Shown one piece after another: positions 1-7,905 of a stretch of 64,000 nucleotides of DNA. Within the stretch, counting starts at the first letter, position 1, and each line of letters opens with the position of its first letter. Origin of the DNA: Streptosporangium carneum (lineage in GTDB: Bacteria; Actinomycetota; Actinomycetes; Streptosporangiales; Streptosporangiaceae); the NCBI RefSeq assembly GCF_027922005.1, contig NZ_BSEV01000020.1:1-64000 (forward strand), read 5' to 3'. Both the position numbers and the translations under genes were made by a program. The notes beneath the pieces are model-generated. The model was not told where the DNA came from. It was given only the letters and a program-made list of their open reading frames with translations, and did not search any database.

Positions 1-579
1 CCTCGTAGACGTCGAAGTCGTAGTGCGTCCACGCGGTCTTGCCGACGTAGATGCCGTACGGGGTCTTGCCCTGGTAGTAACCCGGGACGAACACCCACTT
101 GTCAAGGACGTTGTGGGAGTCGCCGACGCCCTCGGTGTCGTAGACGTTGTGGGCGGCGGTGATCACCAGGTTGCGGTACTTCGACTGGATCGAAACACCC
201 GAGGCCCACTTGGCCTCGCCCTTCTTGTTCACCCAGAACACCTTGCCGATGTTCTTCGGCAGGTTGATGTTCTTGACCTTGGCGGCGACGACCTTCTCCT
301 CGCCGATCGGGGCCACGACACCGGGCTTGCCGTCGGGGGAGTAACCGCCACCGGACTTCCAGGAGGTGGGGGCGGCGTCGTGGTAGTAGGCCGTGGCGCT
401 CTTCAGAGCGGCGTTGTTGGACGCGCTCCAGTACTGCGCGACCGAGGTGGCCTGCGCGTTGTTGGCGGCCAGCGGGTCGGTCGCCCAGTCGGGGGCGGCC
501 TGGGCGGTGCCAGCCAGACCAGCGGCCAGCAGACCGGAGGCGAGAACGGCGCCACCGGCCGGGAGGAGGATGCGCTTCA
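1..579 (-). CDS. Secreted trypsin-like (V8/S1B-type) protein, probable pseudoprotease, C-terminus outside window
   Basis: N-terminal 193 residues of a secreted chymotrypsin-fold protein. It has a Sec signal peptide ending in AQA-AP, a pro-like segment, then the N-terminal barrel with the histidine motif TAAHNVYD and the aromatic motif VPGYYQGKTPYGIYVG. The start is a TTG at 577-579 with an AAGGAG five bases upstream, exactly as in the two related genes at 1056-2225 and 3767-5347. The Cys before the barrel (WCS in paralogues) is Ala here (KWAS) and the Cys after the catalytic His is Asn, so it belongs with its neighbour that has lost catalytic Ser. Its own Ser/Asp region lies beyond base 1 and cannot be judged. 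Confidence 0.85.
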
Positions 580-854
580 AGGGAACTCCTTGGTCTGACC
601 TGGAACGCTCTTGCGTCCCAGGCGTCAGTAAAGGGATGACGGAAACATACAGGGGCGATCTTCGTAAGCGGAAGCTGTTCCGTTCGGTAAACCGACTGGT
701 CAACCTCTCCTGGACCGCTCCAGGAGAGGCTTTGTGGGTGGTGCTCCTGTTGCCTGCGTGAGGCGTATATCCTGTTTTTGCAGATCGCAATGCTTTGGGT
801 CGATGAAGTGACAACCTTCGGTGGGACGGCCCAACAAAGATCATCAATTTTTCG

Positions 855-870
855 TGTGATGCAGATCACA
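855..870. promoter_or_regulatory. CRP/GlxR-type operator, TGTGA-N6-TCACA
   Basis: TGTGATGCAGATCACA is a perfect match to the CRP-family consensus TGTGAnnnnnnTCACA. It lies about 276 bp upstream of the TTG start at 579 in an AT-rich stretch. With ten fixed positions a chance match is unlikely in 64 kb of high-GC DNA. It suggests cAMP/CRP-type (carbon-state) control of the secreted protease locus; that is inference. Confidence 0.6.
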
Positions 871-968
871 GTTTTCGATGGCACCAAATCGCCGCGAGCT
901 ACGTCTAACGGGCTTGCTGTCAACCCGTAGTGGAATTCGGATCTACCGGTAAACCGGACAAAAACGAC

Positions 969-996
969 GTGGGGCCCGGCGGATGCCGGGCCCCAC
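969..996 (-). terminator. Rho-independent terminator of protease gene 1056-2225
   Basis: Perfect 12-bp inverted repeat GTGGGGCCCGGC with a 4-base loop, followed on the minus strand by a run of five T residues. It lies 60 bases past the stop of the protease gene. Confidence 0.8.
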
Positions 997-1055
997 GGGG
1001 TGAAGCGGTGAAAACAGGGGGCGAAGCCCCTCTTCGGTCTCCGAGGAGGCCGGTG

Positions 1056-2225
1056 CTACTTGTACAGCTCGCCGTTCGGGCCGACGATCTTGCCGGACCA
1101 GACGTTGGCGGCCTTCTTGTAGATGTCGGCGGTCTCGCCGTCGAAGTAGGCCGAAGTGATCAGGTCGTAGCGGCCGTTCTTGTCCTGGTCACCGAAGAGG
1201 CTGGTGACACCGTTGACGTAGCCCAGACGCTTGGCGTTGCTGTACCTGACGAGCCAGGGGCCGCCGTCGGCGCCCGGGGTGAGGGAGCCCTTGAGGCCCA
1301 CGTGCTCCTCGACCTTCTCGGCGGCCGAGACGTAGACCTTGCCGGAGGTCTTGCCGTACACCCACTTGGGCGTGACACCGGTGTACGGCTTGTCGCCGTC
1401 GGGGTGCGGGGCCTCGGGGTAGCCGAAGACGTACACGCCCTGGCCGGTCCTCTGGTTCCAGGTGAAGCCCTGGCCGCCGACGTTGTCACCGAGGCGACCG
1501 GCGTCCTTCGACAGGCCGATGAAGTAGTGGCCGCCCTCGGTCCACTTGGGCCCGCTGAAGTTCTTGTACTCCGACTGGGTGACCTGCTTCTTGCCGTTGT
1601 TGAGAACGCCGTTGTAGACGGTCACGAACGCGTAGTCGCGGTCGTAGTCCTCGTAGACGTCGAAGTCGTAGTGCGTCCAGGCGACCTTGCCGACGTAGAC
1701 GCCGTAGGGCGCCTTGCCCTGGTAGTAGGCCGGGACGAAGACCCACTTGTCGAGGACCTTGGGGTCGCCCATGCCCGCGGTGTCGTAGACGTTGTGGGCG
1801 GCGGTGACGACCAGGTTGCGGTACTTCGACTGCACCGAGGTGGCCGAGGCCCACTTGGGCCGGCCGCTGGCGTCGACCCAGAACACCTTGCCGATGGTCC
1901 TGGGGAGGTTGATGTTCTTGACGATGGCCGGGGTGGCCTTCTCCTCGCCGATCGGCACCACGGAGCCGGGCTTGCCGTCGGGGGAGTAACCGCCGCCGGA
2001 CTTCCAGCTGGGCGGAGTGCTGTCGTGGTAGTAGGCGGTGGCCTTCTTCAGGGCGGCGTTGTTGGACTCGGTCCAGAAGTCGACGATCGAGACCGCTGCG
2101 GCGTTGTTGACCGCCATCGGGTCGGTCGCCCAGTCCGGTGCGGCCTGGGCGGTACCGGCCAGACCGGCGGCCAGCAGACCGGCGGAGGCGACGGTGCCGA
2201 CGACGGGAAGGAGGATGCGCTTCAA
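1056..2225 (-). CDS. Secreted trypsin-like protein lacking catalytic serine (pseudoprotease)
   Basis: 389-residue secreted chymotrypsin-fold protein, closely similar to the partial copy at 1-579. TTG start chosen because AAGGAG lies five bases upstream and the residues that follow (LKRILLP) open the signal peptide; an upstream ATG would add an unconvincing leader. The His motif (TAAHN) and Asp motif (RDYAFVTV) are kept, but the nucleophile motif, GASGGP in the two paralogues downstream in this array, reads GADGGPW: Ser is Asp (codon GAC). All four Cys seen in active paralogues are also replaced (WCS to WAS, GHC to AHN, WCYG to WVYG, KCAF to KGSL). Known biology would make this non-proteolytic; a binding, decoy or regulatory role is inference. 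Confidence 0.88.
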   Translation of the reverse strand: MKRILLPVVGTVASAGLLAAGLAGTAQAAPDWATDPMAVNNAAAVSIVDFWTESNNAALKKATAYYHDSTPPSWKSGGGYSPDGKPGSVVPIGEEKATPAIVKNINLPRTIGKVFWVDASGRPKWASATSVQSKYRNLVVTAAHNVYDTAGMGDPKVLDKWVFVPAYYQGKAPYGVYVGKVAWTHYDFDVYEDYDRDYAFVTVYNGVLNNGKKQVTQSEYKNFSGPKWTEGGHYFIGLSKDAGRLGDNVGGQGFTWNQRTGQGVYVFGYPEAPHPDGDKPYTGVTPKWVYGKTSGKVYVSAAEKVEEHVGLKGSLTPGADGGPWLVRYSNAKRLGYVNGVTSLFGDQDKNGRYDLITSAYFDGETADIYKKAANVWSGKIVGPNGELYK

Positions 2226-2356
2226 GACTGCTCCTTGCGCTGCAACAGGTACAGGCATTGGAATCACGGGACGCCAAAGAACCTATGCAGGATGTATGGG
2301 ATGGAAGTTCATATAGGGCGCCCTTAAGCCTCTTTTAAGGCATGTATAAGGCGCCC

Positions 2357-3529
2357 TTAAGGTGAAGTGGCGCGCTGACGCTCGGCGTACTCGTAGACGA
2401 GGTAGGTCGACTGGGTGAAGTACGGCGAGGAGATGCGGTCGTACTTCTTGTCGGTGTCGGTGTCCCAGGCGAAGCTGTTGACGCCGTTCAGATAGCCGAG
2501 ACCGTGCTGAGGGTCGTAGTTGATCAGCCAGGGCCCGCCGCTCGCCCCGCCGGTGAACGTGCAGCCCAGTGAGACGCCCGCCTCGACCAGGCGAGTGGGC
2601 GCCTTCGTCCGGTAGGTCCGCCCGTCGCACCACAGCATCTTCTGGCCGTCGTACGGCCTGCTGCCGTCGATGTGCGGAGCCGCGGGATAGCCGAAGGCGA
2701 AGACGGACAGCCCGAAGCCGCGGCTGACCATCAGGCCCTGCCCGCCGACGTTGTCCTCGAGGCTGCCGACGGACTCCATCTCGTAGGTGTTCGGAGCCTT
2801 GCCCGGCTTCCAGACGAACCCGTCGTGCACCGTGACGAACGCGTAGTCGTAGTCGTAGTCGCCCCTGCCCGTGAAGTTCTCGTGCAGGTTGAGCGAGTGG
2901 CCGACGTAGATGCCGTAGGGCGTCTTGCCCTGGTTGTAGCCGGGGATGAAGATCCAGTACTCGGCGCGCTTGCCCTGTTTGGCGTCGTAGGCGCAGTGTC
3001 CGGCGGTGGCGACCAGGTTGTGGTTCCTGGAGGCGACCGCGGAGGCGGAGCACCAGTACTCCTTGTCGCCGATCTTGAAGAACACCTTGCCCACGGTGCC
3101 GGGCCGTGGGTCGGCCGACGCCTGCTTCTTCGTCGGCAGGGTGGGCTTGACGACGGGCGAGGTCCGTCTGGCGGTGCTGTAGGAGGCGGCCGTTGTCGCC
3201 GTCGCGTCGCCGGTCGTGGCGGTGGGCTTCGGGGAGACCGGAGCGGAGGAGGCGGTGCTGCCGTCGCTGGGCTTGACCTCGGGCGTGGCGGGGTTGTTGT
3301 CCTGGGCCCGCTTGAGCCTGGCGGGGCTCCAGTACTCCGCGACCTGCTTCATGTCCGCCGCGTTCTTGGTGAGCGTGATGGACGTGATGCTGCTGGCCGT
3401 GGAGCTCCAGGCGTCCGCGTCGCGGGCGCCGGCGGCGCTCGCGCCCCCGGCGAACGCGGACATCGCGAACACACCGGCGGCCACGAGGGCTCCCAGTGTG
3501 GTCGTCAACCGCCGTACGCGGGGGGACAT
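2357..3529 (-). CDS. Secreted trypsin-like serine protease (V8/S1B-like)
   Basis: 390-residue secreted protease with a signal peptide (cleavage near ASAAG) and a ~110-residue Ser/Thr/Pro/Lys-rich propeptide or linker before the barrel. The catalytic triad looks intact: TAGHCAYD (His), YDYAFVTV (Asp) and TGGASGGPWL (Ser). The paired Cys of the WCSA/GHC and WCDG/GCTF motifs are present, so two disulfides are expected. ATG start with an AAGGGA-type ribosome site. It sits in the same orientation between the pseudoprotease and the large-insertion paralogue, so the array looks like tandem duplication followed by divergence. The substrate cannot be told; V8-like relatives often cut after Glu. Confidence 0.87.
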   Translation of the reverse strand: MSPRVRRLTTTLGALVAAGVFAMSAFAGGASAAGARDADAWSSTASSITSITLTKNAADMKQVAEYWSPARLKRAQDNNPATPEVKPSDGSTASSAPVSPKPTATTGDATATTAASYSTARRTSPVVKPTLPTKKQASADPRPGTVGKVFFKIGDKEYWCSASAVASRNHNLVATAGHCAYDAKQGKRAEYWIFIPGYNQGKTPYGIYVGHSLNLHENFTGRGDYDYDYAFVTVHDGFVWKPGKAPNTYEMESVGSLEDNVGGQGLMVSRGFGLSVFAFGYPAAPHIDGSRPYDGQKMLWCDGRTYRTKAPTRLVEAGVSLGCTFTGGASGGPWLINYDPQHGLGYLNGVNSFAWDTDTDKKYDRISSPYFTQSTYLVYEYAERQRATSP

Positions 3530-3704
3530 GAAGGGGGTTCCCTTCTCAGGTCAAGAGGTGGAAGAGGGACGTAAGGGGTGATTTTTCCAGATCAACTTGG
3601 TTTTGGGCAGCTTAGTTGGATGATCTACTTTGACGCCGCTACTGGAAAATTGTGCACTGCTACCGGAAAAGCATGCACCCCGGGCCATAAGCACCCCGTC
3701 AAGC

Positions 3705-3749
3705 CGTGGGAAGACCCCCCTGACGACGGGGCGGAGAGGCCTTCCCACG
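3705..3749 (-). terminator. Probable terminator of protease gene 3767-5347
   Basis: Inverted repeat CGTGGGAAG (3705-3713) / CTTCCCACG (3741-3749) with a 27-base loop, just past the stop of the minus-strand protease gene. No clear T-run, so only moderately convincing. Confidence 0.4.
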
Positions 3750-3766
3750 CGCGTGACGCCCTTACC

Positions 3767-5347
3767 CTAGGCCGGAAGCTTCCCGGTCCAGAGGTTGGCG
3801 GCGTGCTTGTAGATGCCGTAGGTCTCACCGTTGAAGTACGGGGTGGTGACCCGGTCGTAGCGGCTGTTCTTGTCGCTGTCGAGCGTGAGGCTCACGACAC
3901 CGTTGAGGTAACCGGTCCGCTTGCTGCTCTTGTACTGCAGCAGGAACGGGCCGCCGCTGGCGCCCGGGGTGAAGGCGCACTTGATGGCCTGCTGCTCCTC
4001 GGCCTTGAACTGCGAGACGACGGGAGCGGCGCCCGTGGTGCCGTAGCACCACTTCATGGTGTGGCCACTGTAGGGCTTGTCGCCGTCCAGGTGCGCGGAG
4101 GCGGGGTAGCCGAACGCGAAGACCTTCTTGCCCGTCTTCTGGTTCCAGGTGAAGCCCTGGCCGCCGACGTTGTCGCCGAGACGGCCCGCGTCGGCCAGGA
4201 GCACCACGTAGAACTTCGTGTAGAAGTACAGCTCCTTCGCCGTGGTCTTGACCCACCTCTTCACGAAGTACTGGGTCTTGTACCAGGCGATCTCGGTGCC
4301 GTTGACGTCCTTGGTGGCCTCGAGTTTGCCGAGGAACTTTCCGTCGCCCTTGTCCTTGAGCAGCTCCCTGTACTGCTCCTGGCTGATGGCGACCTTGCCC
4401 TTGTCGTCGCTGAAGCGCTCGAACTTGGCGTTGTTGTCCAGACCGCTGGGCGCGGCCTTGTAGGTGCCCTCGGTGACCTCGACGGCGGTCAGCTTGACGC
4501 CGCCGCGGCCGTCCTTGACGTACTCCTCGATGTACTTCTCCGCGTCGGCGGGCTTGCCGATCGTCGCCACATCCGGGTCGGCCGACTTCTTCCAGTACGG
4601 CCCCTTCTCGCCGTACCGGTCGATGCCCTTCTCGTACTCGGCCTTGGAGATCTCCTTGTCCTCGGTGTACTTGAAGCCCTTCGCGGCCTCGTACTCCGAG
4701 ACGGTGACCTCCTTGACACCGGTCTGCTTGATGCCGTTGAAGACGTTGACGAACGCGTAGTCGTAGTCGTAGTCCTCGTAGACGTCGAAGTCGTAGTGGA
4801 CGTTGACCTTCGAGCCGACGTAGATGCCCCAGGGAGCCTTGCCCTGGTAGTAGCCGGGGATGAACACGAAGTTGCTGTAGGGCTTGTTCGTGTCGGTGTC
4901 GTACACGCAGTGGCCCGCGGTGGCGACCAGGTTGCGGTACTTCGACTGCACCGAGGTGCCGGAGCACCAGCGCTCCTGGCCCTTGTCGTCGAGGAAGAAG
5001 ACCTTGCCGACGGTGGTGGGGAGGTTCAGGTTCTTGGACCTGCCCGCGGTCTTGCCCTCCTCGCCGGTGGGGGCGACGGTGCCGGCCTTGCCGTCGGCGG
5101 CGGCCCTGGAGGCGCCGGTCCTCAGCTTGGCGGAGACGGTGCCCTCAGAGGTGTACGTCTTGGCCGACTTCAGCTTGGAGGGGGTCCAGTAGCCCGCGAT
5201 GGCCTTCGCGGTGCCGGAGGAGGCCAGCGTGACCGTCTTGAGGTCGGGGGCCGCCTGGGCGGAGGTTGCGAGGGTTGCGCTGATCATGGAGGTGGCCGCG
5301 ACGGCACCGCCGAGGGGGAGGATCAGGCGCTTTGCTCGGGAGTTCAA
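3767..5347 (-). CDS. Secreted trypsin-like serine protease with ~140-residue inserted domain
   Basis: 526-residue secreted protease. TTG start (LNSRAKRLIL) with AAGGAG five bases upstream, matching its paralogues. The triad is intact: TAGHCVYD, YDYAFVNV and PGASGGPFL, and the four Cys are present. Between the Asp motif and the conserved GRLGDNVGGQGF segment lies a Lys/Glu/Tyr-rich insertion (about residues 205-380) that makes it ~140 residues longer than the pseudoprotease. The insertion seems to repeat a short module seen once in the pseudoprotease (VTQSEYKNF): VTVSEYEAAKGF, ISKAEYEKGIDRYG and ISQEQYRELLKDKG. A role in substrate or surface binding is inference. Confidence 0.87.
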   Translation of the reverse strand: MNSRAKRLILPLGGAVAATSMISATLATSAQAAPDLKTVTLASSGTAKAIAGYWTPSKLKSAKTYTSEGTVSAKLRTGASRAAADGKAGTVAPTGEEGKTAGRSKNLNLPTTVGKVFFLDDKGQERWCSGTSVQSKYRNLVATAGHCVYDTDTNKPYSNFVFIPGYYQGKAPWGIYVGSKVNVHYDFDVYEDYDYDYAFVNVFNGIKQTGVKEVTVSEYEAAKGFKYTEDKEISKAEYEKGIDRYGEKGPYWKKSADPDVATIGKPADAEKYIEEYVKDGRGGVKLTAVEVTEGTYKAAPSGLDNNAKFERFSDDKGKVAISQEQYRELLKDKGDGKFLGKLEATKDVNGTEIAWYKTQYFVKRWVKTTAKELYFYTKFYVVLLADAGRLGDNVGGQGFTWNQKTGKKVFAFGYPASAHLDGDKPYSGHTMKWCYGTTGAAPVVSQFKAEEQQAIKCAFTPGASGGPFLLQYKSSKRTGYLNGVVSLTLDSDKNSRYDRVTTPYFNGETYGIYKHAANLWTGKLPA

Positions 5348-5665
5348 TCTAGCTCCTTCTTTGTCATGGGTCACTCGGGACGCAACCCACGCATGCGTAA
5401 AGAGACAAGTGGAGACCGTACTAGGCAAAGAACGGTTAAAGCTCTACAAATCGGGCAGAGGTTGAGACCGATATCATTTCGTTACCAAACGGGCGGAACC
5501 GAACGTCCAAGATCCACGTCTGATCTACCCGTCATCGGCGGCTGTTCGGGATGCGGGCCGCACACGGCCATGAGCTGCGAAAACGCGAGAGTCGGTCGTT
5601 GCCGGAGCGGGGCGCGTGCGGGAGGCTGAGCGGCACTCGGCGTCACGCGAAAATCGGGGGATTCC
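5348..5665. other. Intergenic region between divergent protease and inhibitor genes (318 bp)
   Basis: Divergent promoter region between the minus-strand protease (start 5347) and the plus-strand inhibitor (start 5666). The part next to the protease (5390-5510) is comparatively AT-rich. I could not assign convincing -35/-10 boxes or an operator. Confidence 0.4.
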
Positions 5666-6190
5666 TTGCGACGTCTTCTCTGCCTGGCCGCTGCCGGGTT
5701 CCTGCTCATGTCCGGCACGGCCGCCGCCGCCACACCGCCGCCGCCCCGCGATCCCGACCCGATCGTGGACAAGCCGATCTGGACGCGGCCTCCCTACCCG
5801 GGGGAGCCCGTCCCGATCACGCCCATCCCGATCAGGCCGATCGGGGTCAAGCCTCCTTTCAGGGTCAGGGCGCTCGTGCTGACCTTCGCCTACGGTGAGA
5901 GCCCGGTTCCCGTGGCCCGGCACGCCCTGCTCGAGTGCGACCCGCCGCGCGGCACCCATCCGGACCCCGTCGCCGCGTGCGAGGCGTTGATCCTCGCCCA
6001 CGGGGATCCGGCCAGGCTGGAACCGCTGCCCGGTGTGAGGTGCACCGAGCAGTACGACCCGGTCACGGTGACCGCGACCGGCACCTGGGACGGCCGGTTC
6101 ATCCGCTTCGAGCAGACCTACGGCAACGGATGCCAGCTGTACGTCGCGACCGGGCCGGTCTTCTCCTTCAGGGGCCGTCCCCGGAGCTGA
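5666..6190 (+). CDS. Subtilisin inhibitor-like (SSI family) secreted protease inhibitor, P1 Glu
   Basis: 174-residue secreted protein. TTG start with a GGGGG run 5-9 bases upstream; signal peptide of about 22 residues, then a long Pro-rich N-terminal extension (residues 24-63) and the SSI fold. The four conserved Cys are present (LECDPP, AACEAL, VRCTEQYDPV, GNGCQL). In classical SSI the reactive-site loop reads CPM-VYDPV with P1 Met; here the aligned loop is CTE-QYDPV, placing Glu at P1. P1 determines target specificity, so a Glu-specific protease target is predicted. It lies divergently beside a protease array of a type that often cuts after Glu, which suggests a matched pair. Confidence 0.88.
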   Translation: MRRLLCLAAAGFLLMSGTAAAATPPPPRDPDPIVDKPIWTRPPYPGEPVPITPIPIRPIGVKPPFRVRALVLTFAYGESPVPVARHALLECDPPRGTHPDPVAACEALILAHGDPARLEPLPGVRCTEQYDPVTVTATGTWDGRFIRFEQTYGNGCQLYVATGPVFSFRGRPRS

Positions 6191-6218
6191 CCCGCTTTCG
6201 GAACGGTCCCGCGGCGAA

Positions 6219-6244
6219 GGGGCCCGGTCGTGGAACCGGGCCCC
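6219..6244 (+). terminator. Terminator of SSI-family inhibitor gene
   Basis: Perfect 10-bp inverted repeat GGGGCCCGGT / ACCGGGCCCC with a 6-base loop, 29 bases after the inhibitor stop codon. Confidence 0.7.
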
Positions 6245-6296
6245 TCGTCGTGTCGTCGGCCGCCCGAATGGCCTGTGCGGGCGGTCGGCGACACGG

Positions 6297-6390
6297 CGCC
6301 ACTTCATGGTGTGCCCGGTGAGGGGGCTGTCCCCGTCGGGGTGCGAGCTCACGGGGCAGCCGAAGAAGAAGACCTTGCTCCTGCCTTTCC
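6297..6390 (-). pseudogene. Relic of a fifth protease paralogue
   Basis: Read on the minus strand this short tract encodes KVFFFGCPVSSHPDGDSP followed by LTGHTMKW, which aligns with KVFAFGYPASAHLDGDKP then YSGHTMKW in the protease at 3767-5347. The similarity stops on both sides, and there is no start, triad or complete domain. It is the trace of a deleted tandem copy in the same orientation as the living ones. Confidence 0.75.
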
Positions 6391-6893
6391 GGTCCTCGCC
6401 GGGAAACGCTCAGAACGCTACTGAACGGACCACGGAGCCGACGAGCGAACGACGTGAAAAGTCTGGGCCGGTTCCATTCGATGCGATCCCGTTATTTGAA
6501 CAACCGGCGGTCGTGATTTATCGAGTAAGTGTTTCCGCAGGTGGAGCTGTCTGCGACGTCGACCCTGAGGTGTCTTGGACAACACGGGTAGCATCGGTTA
6601 CCAGATATTTCTCGCGTAACAAAGACAACTCCGGAAACCGCGTCCGGCGACCCTCCCGCCGGTCGGACCCGCGCCGCACGCGGCCGGTCGCGAAGAATCA
6701 CCGGCGTTTCCCGAAGGCGTCGTCCCGCGCGGCGGGGATTCCAGGGGGCGACGGGCCCGTCCCGTCGGGGCGGGCGGCGAACGTCGCGATGTGGTGACAC
6801 ATCGGTTCTGATTCGTGATCGGCTTGCCCTGGGCGCGGAGGGTGGAGTAGCTCGAAGATGAGCGAAAACCGTATTCCGTGAAGGCAGCTGAAC

Positions 6894-7808
6894 GTGCACG
6901 GGGATCCGAACGACGTCATCGAGGCCGGAGGGCCCCCCGGTCCCCGGCGTTGGATCGCGGTCGCGGTGCTGGCCGCGATCGTGGCCGTCCCGGTCGTCAG
7001 TCTGCTGGTCGGCCGCGACCCCGACCCGCCGTCGAGCCTCCCCGCCCCGGCGTCCACGCCTGACGCCGCTCCGGCGACCTCCGCGGCCGTCGTCGACGCC
7101 CCGGTCAACGTGCTCCATCCCAAGCCGAGACGTAAGGGGGACCGGGACGTCCTGGACGTCGTCTTCCCCGACGGCTCGAAGGCCGAGATCGACTACCCCG
7201 CCGAGCTGGACCTGGCCGGACAGGGAGTGCGGCCCGCGCTCGGCGGCTGGCTCGAAGGCTACTTCAGCCTGTTCCGCCAGCTGACCGTGCCGCTGGGCGG
7301 CGCCGCGGAGGTCGCGCAGGGCAGGCCGATGATCAGGCGGCTGGCCGGTCGCGCCACCCTCTGGCAGCCCATGAGCCGGCAGGAGGGGCAGGCCGTGATG
7401 TTCGACTTCGACCCCTGGCACGTCACACTGCGCGACCACAAGGACGGCATGACCTATGAGCAGCGGCTCCTGTGGGCGGAGAGGCTGCGCGGCAGAACCA
7501 CCAAGAACGGCTACCTCGTGCTGGACGCCGCCTCTCCCGTACGGCTGGCGGAGCCGGGCCAGGTCTTCAGGGGCGAGCTGGCCGGGCCCCGGCTCTGGTT
7601 CGGCGGGGCGGTCGAACGCGGGGAGCCGGTGCTGGTCCTCGCGCCCGCGCCGCGCTGCGACGTCGAGGCGATCGGTGTCCCGGAGATCGACCAGGGACCG
7701 GGCTTCTCCACCGAGACCTGTGAGAACGGGGTGTACATGGCCGCCTCTGGCGAGCGCGGAAGCGTAGAGCGGATGATCGCCGATGTGAAGGTCAGGATGA
7801 CGCGGTAG
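6894..7808 (+). CDS. Membrane-anchored protein of unknown function
   Basis: 304 residues from a GTG start with a weak AAGGCAG site. A short cytoplasmic N-terminus is followed by one membrane helix (about residues 20-41) and a Pro/Ala-rich linker (43-75), then a ~225-residue extracytoplasmic domain with two Cys near the end (APRCDVEAI, TETCENGV) that may pair. I do not recognise the family. It stands alone between the protease/inhibitor locus and an MDR dehydrogenase. Confidence 0.7.
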   Translation: MHGDPNDVIEAGGPPGPRRWIAVAVLAAIVAVPVVSLLVGRDPDPPSSLPAPASTPDAAPATSAAVVDAPVNVLHPKPRRKGDRDVLDVVFPDGSKAEIDYPAELDLAGQGVRPALGGWLEGYFSLFRQLTVPLGGAAEVAQGRPMIRRLAGRATLWQPMSRQEGQAVMFDFDPWHVTLRDHKDGMTYEQRLLWAERLRGRTTKNGYLVLDAASPVRLAEPGQVFRGELAGPRLWFGGAVERGEPVLVLAPAPRCDVEAIGVPEIDQGPGFSTETCENGVYMAASGERGSVERMIADVKVRMTR

Positions 7809-7905
7809 GACAGATCCCCGCGAAGGGGAGGGAGGTCACGGGACGCGGCCTCCCGGAACGGGAACCGCCTCTGATCCGTCGCGGCCGAGGGCGTAGGGTG
7901 CGGCC

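Larger units (their letters stand above)
580..1055. other. Protease intergenic region (476 bp) with CRP-type site and terminator
   Basis: Gap between two minus-strand protease genes. I see no gene. It holds a terminator for the upstream protease (969-996), a perfect CRP-type palindrome (855-870), and a 9-bp inverted repeat CTCTCCTGG/CCAGGAGAG at 705-728 whose role is unclear. The tract around 770-930 is AT-rich compared with the window and is the likely promoter zone of the gene starting at 579. Confidence 0.6.
6191..6893. other. Intergenic region (703 bp) with terminator and protease relic
   Basis: Holds the inhibitor terminator (6219-6244) and a relic of a fifth protease copy on the minus strand (6297-6390). 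The rest (6400-6890) shows no convincing gene; 6470-6640 is AT-rich for this window. Confidence 0.5.

Noticed and set aside
6492-7439. Minus-strand frame of 315 residues opposite the membrane-anchored unknown gene.
   Set aside because: Antisense of a better-supported plus-strand gene with a membrane helix and conventional codon use; no domain signal.
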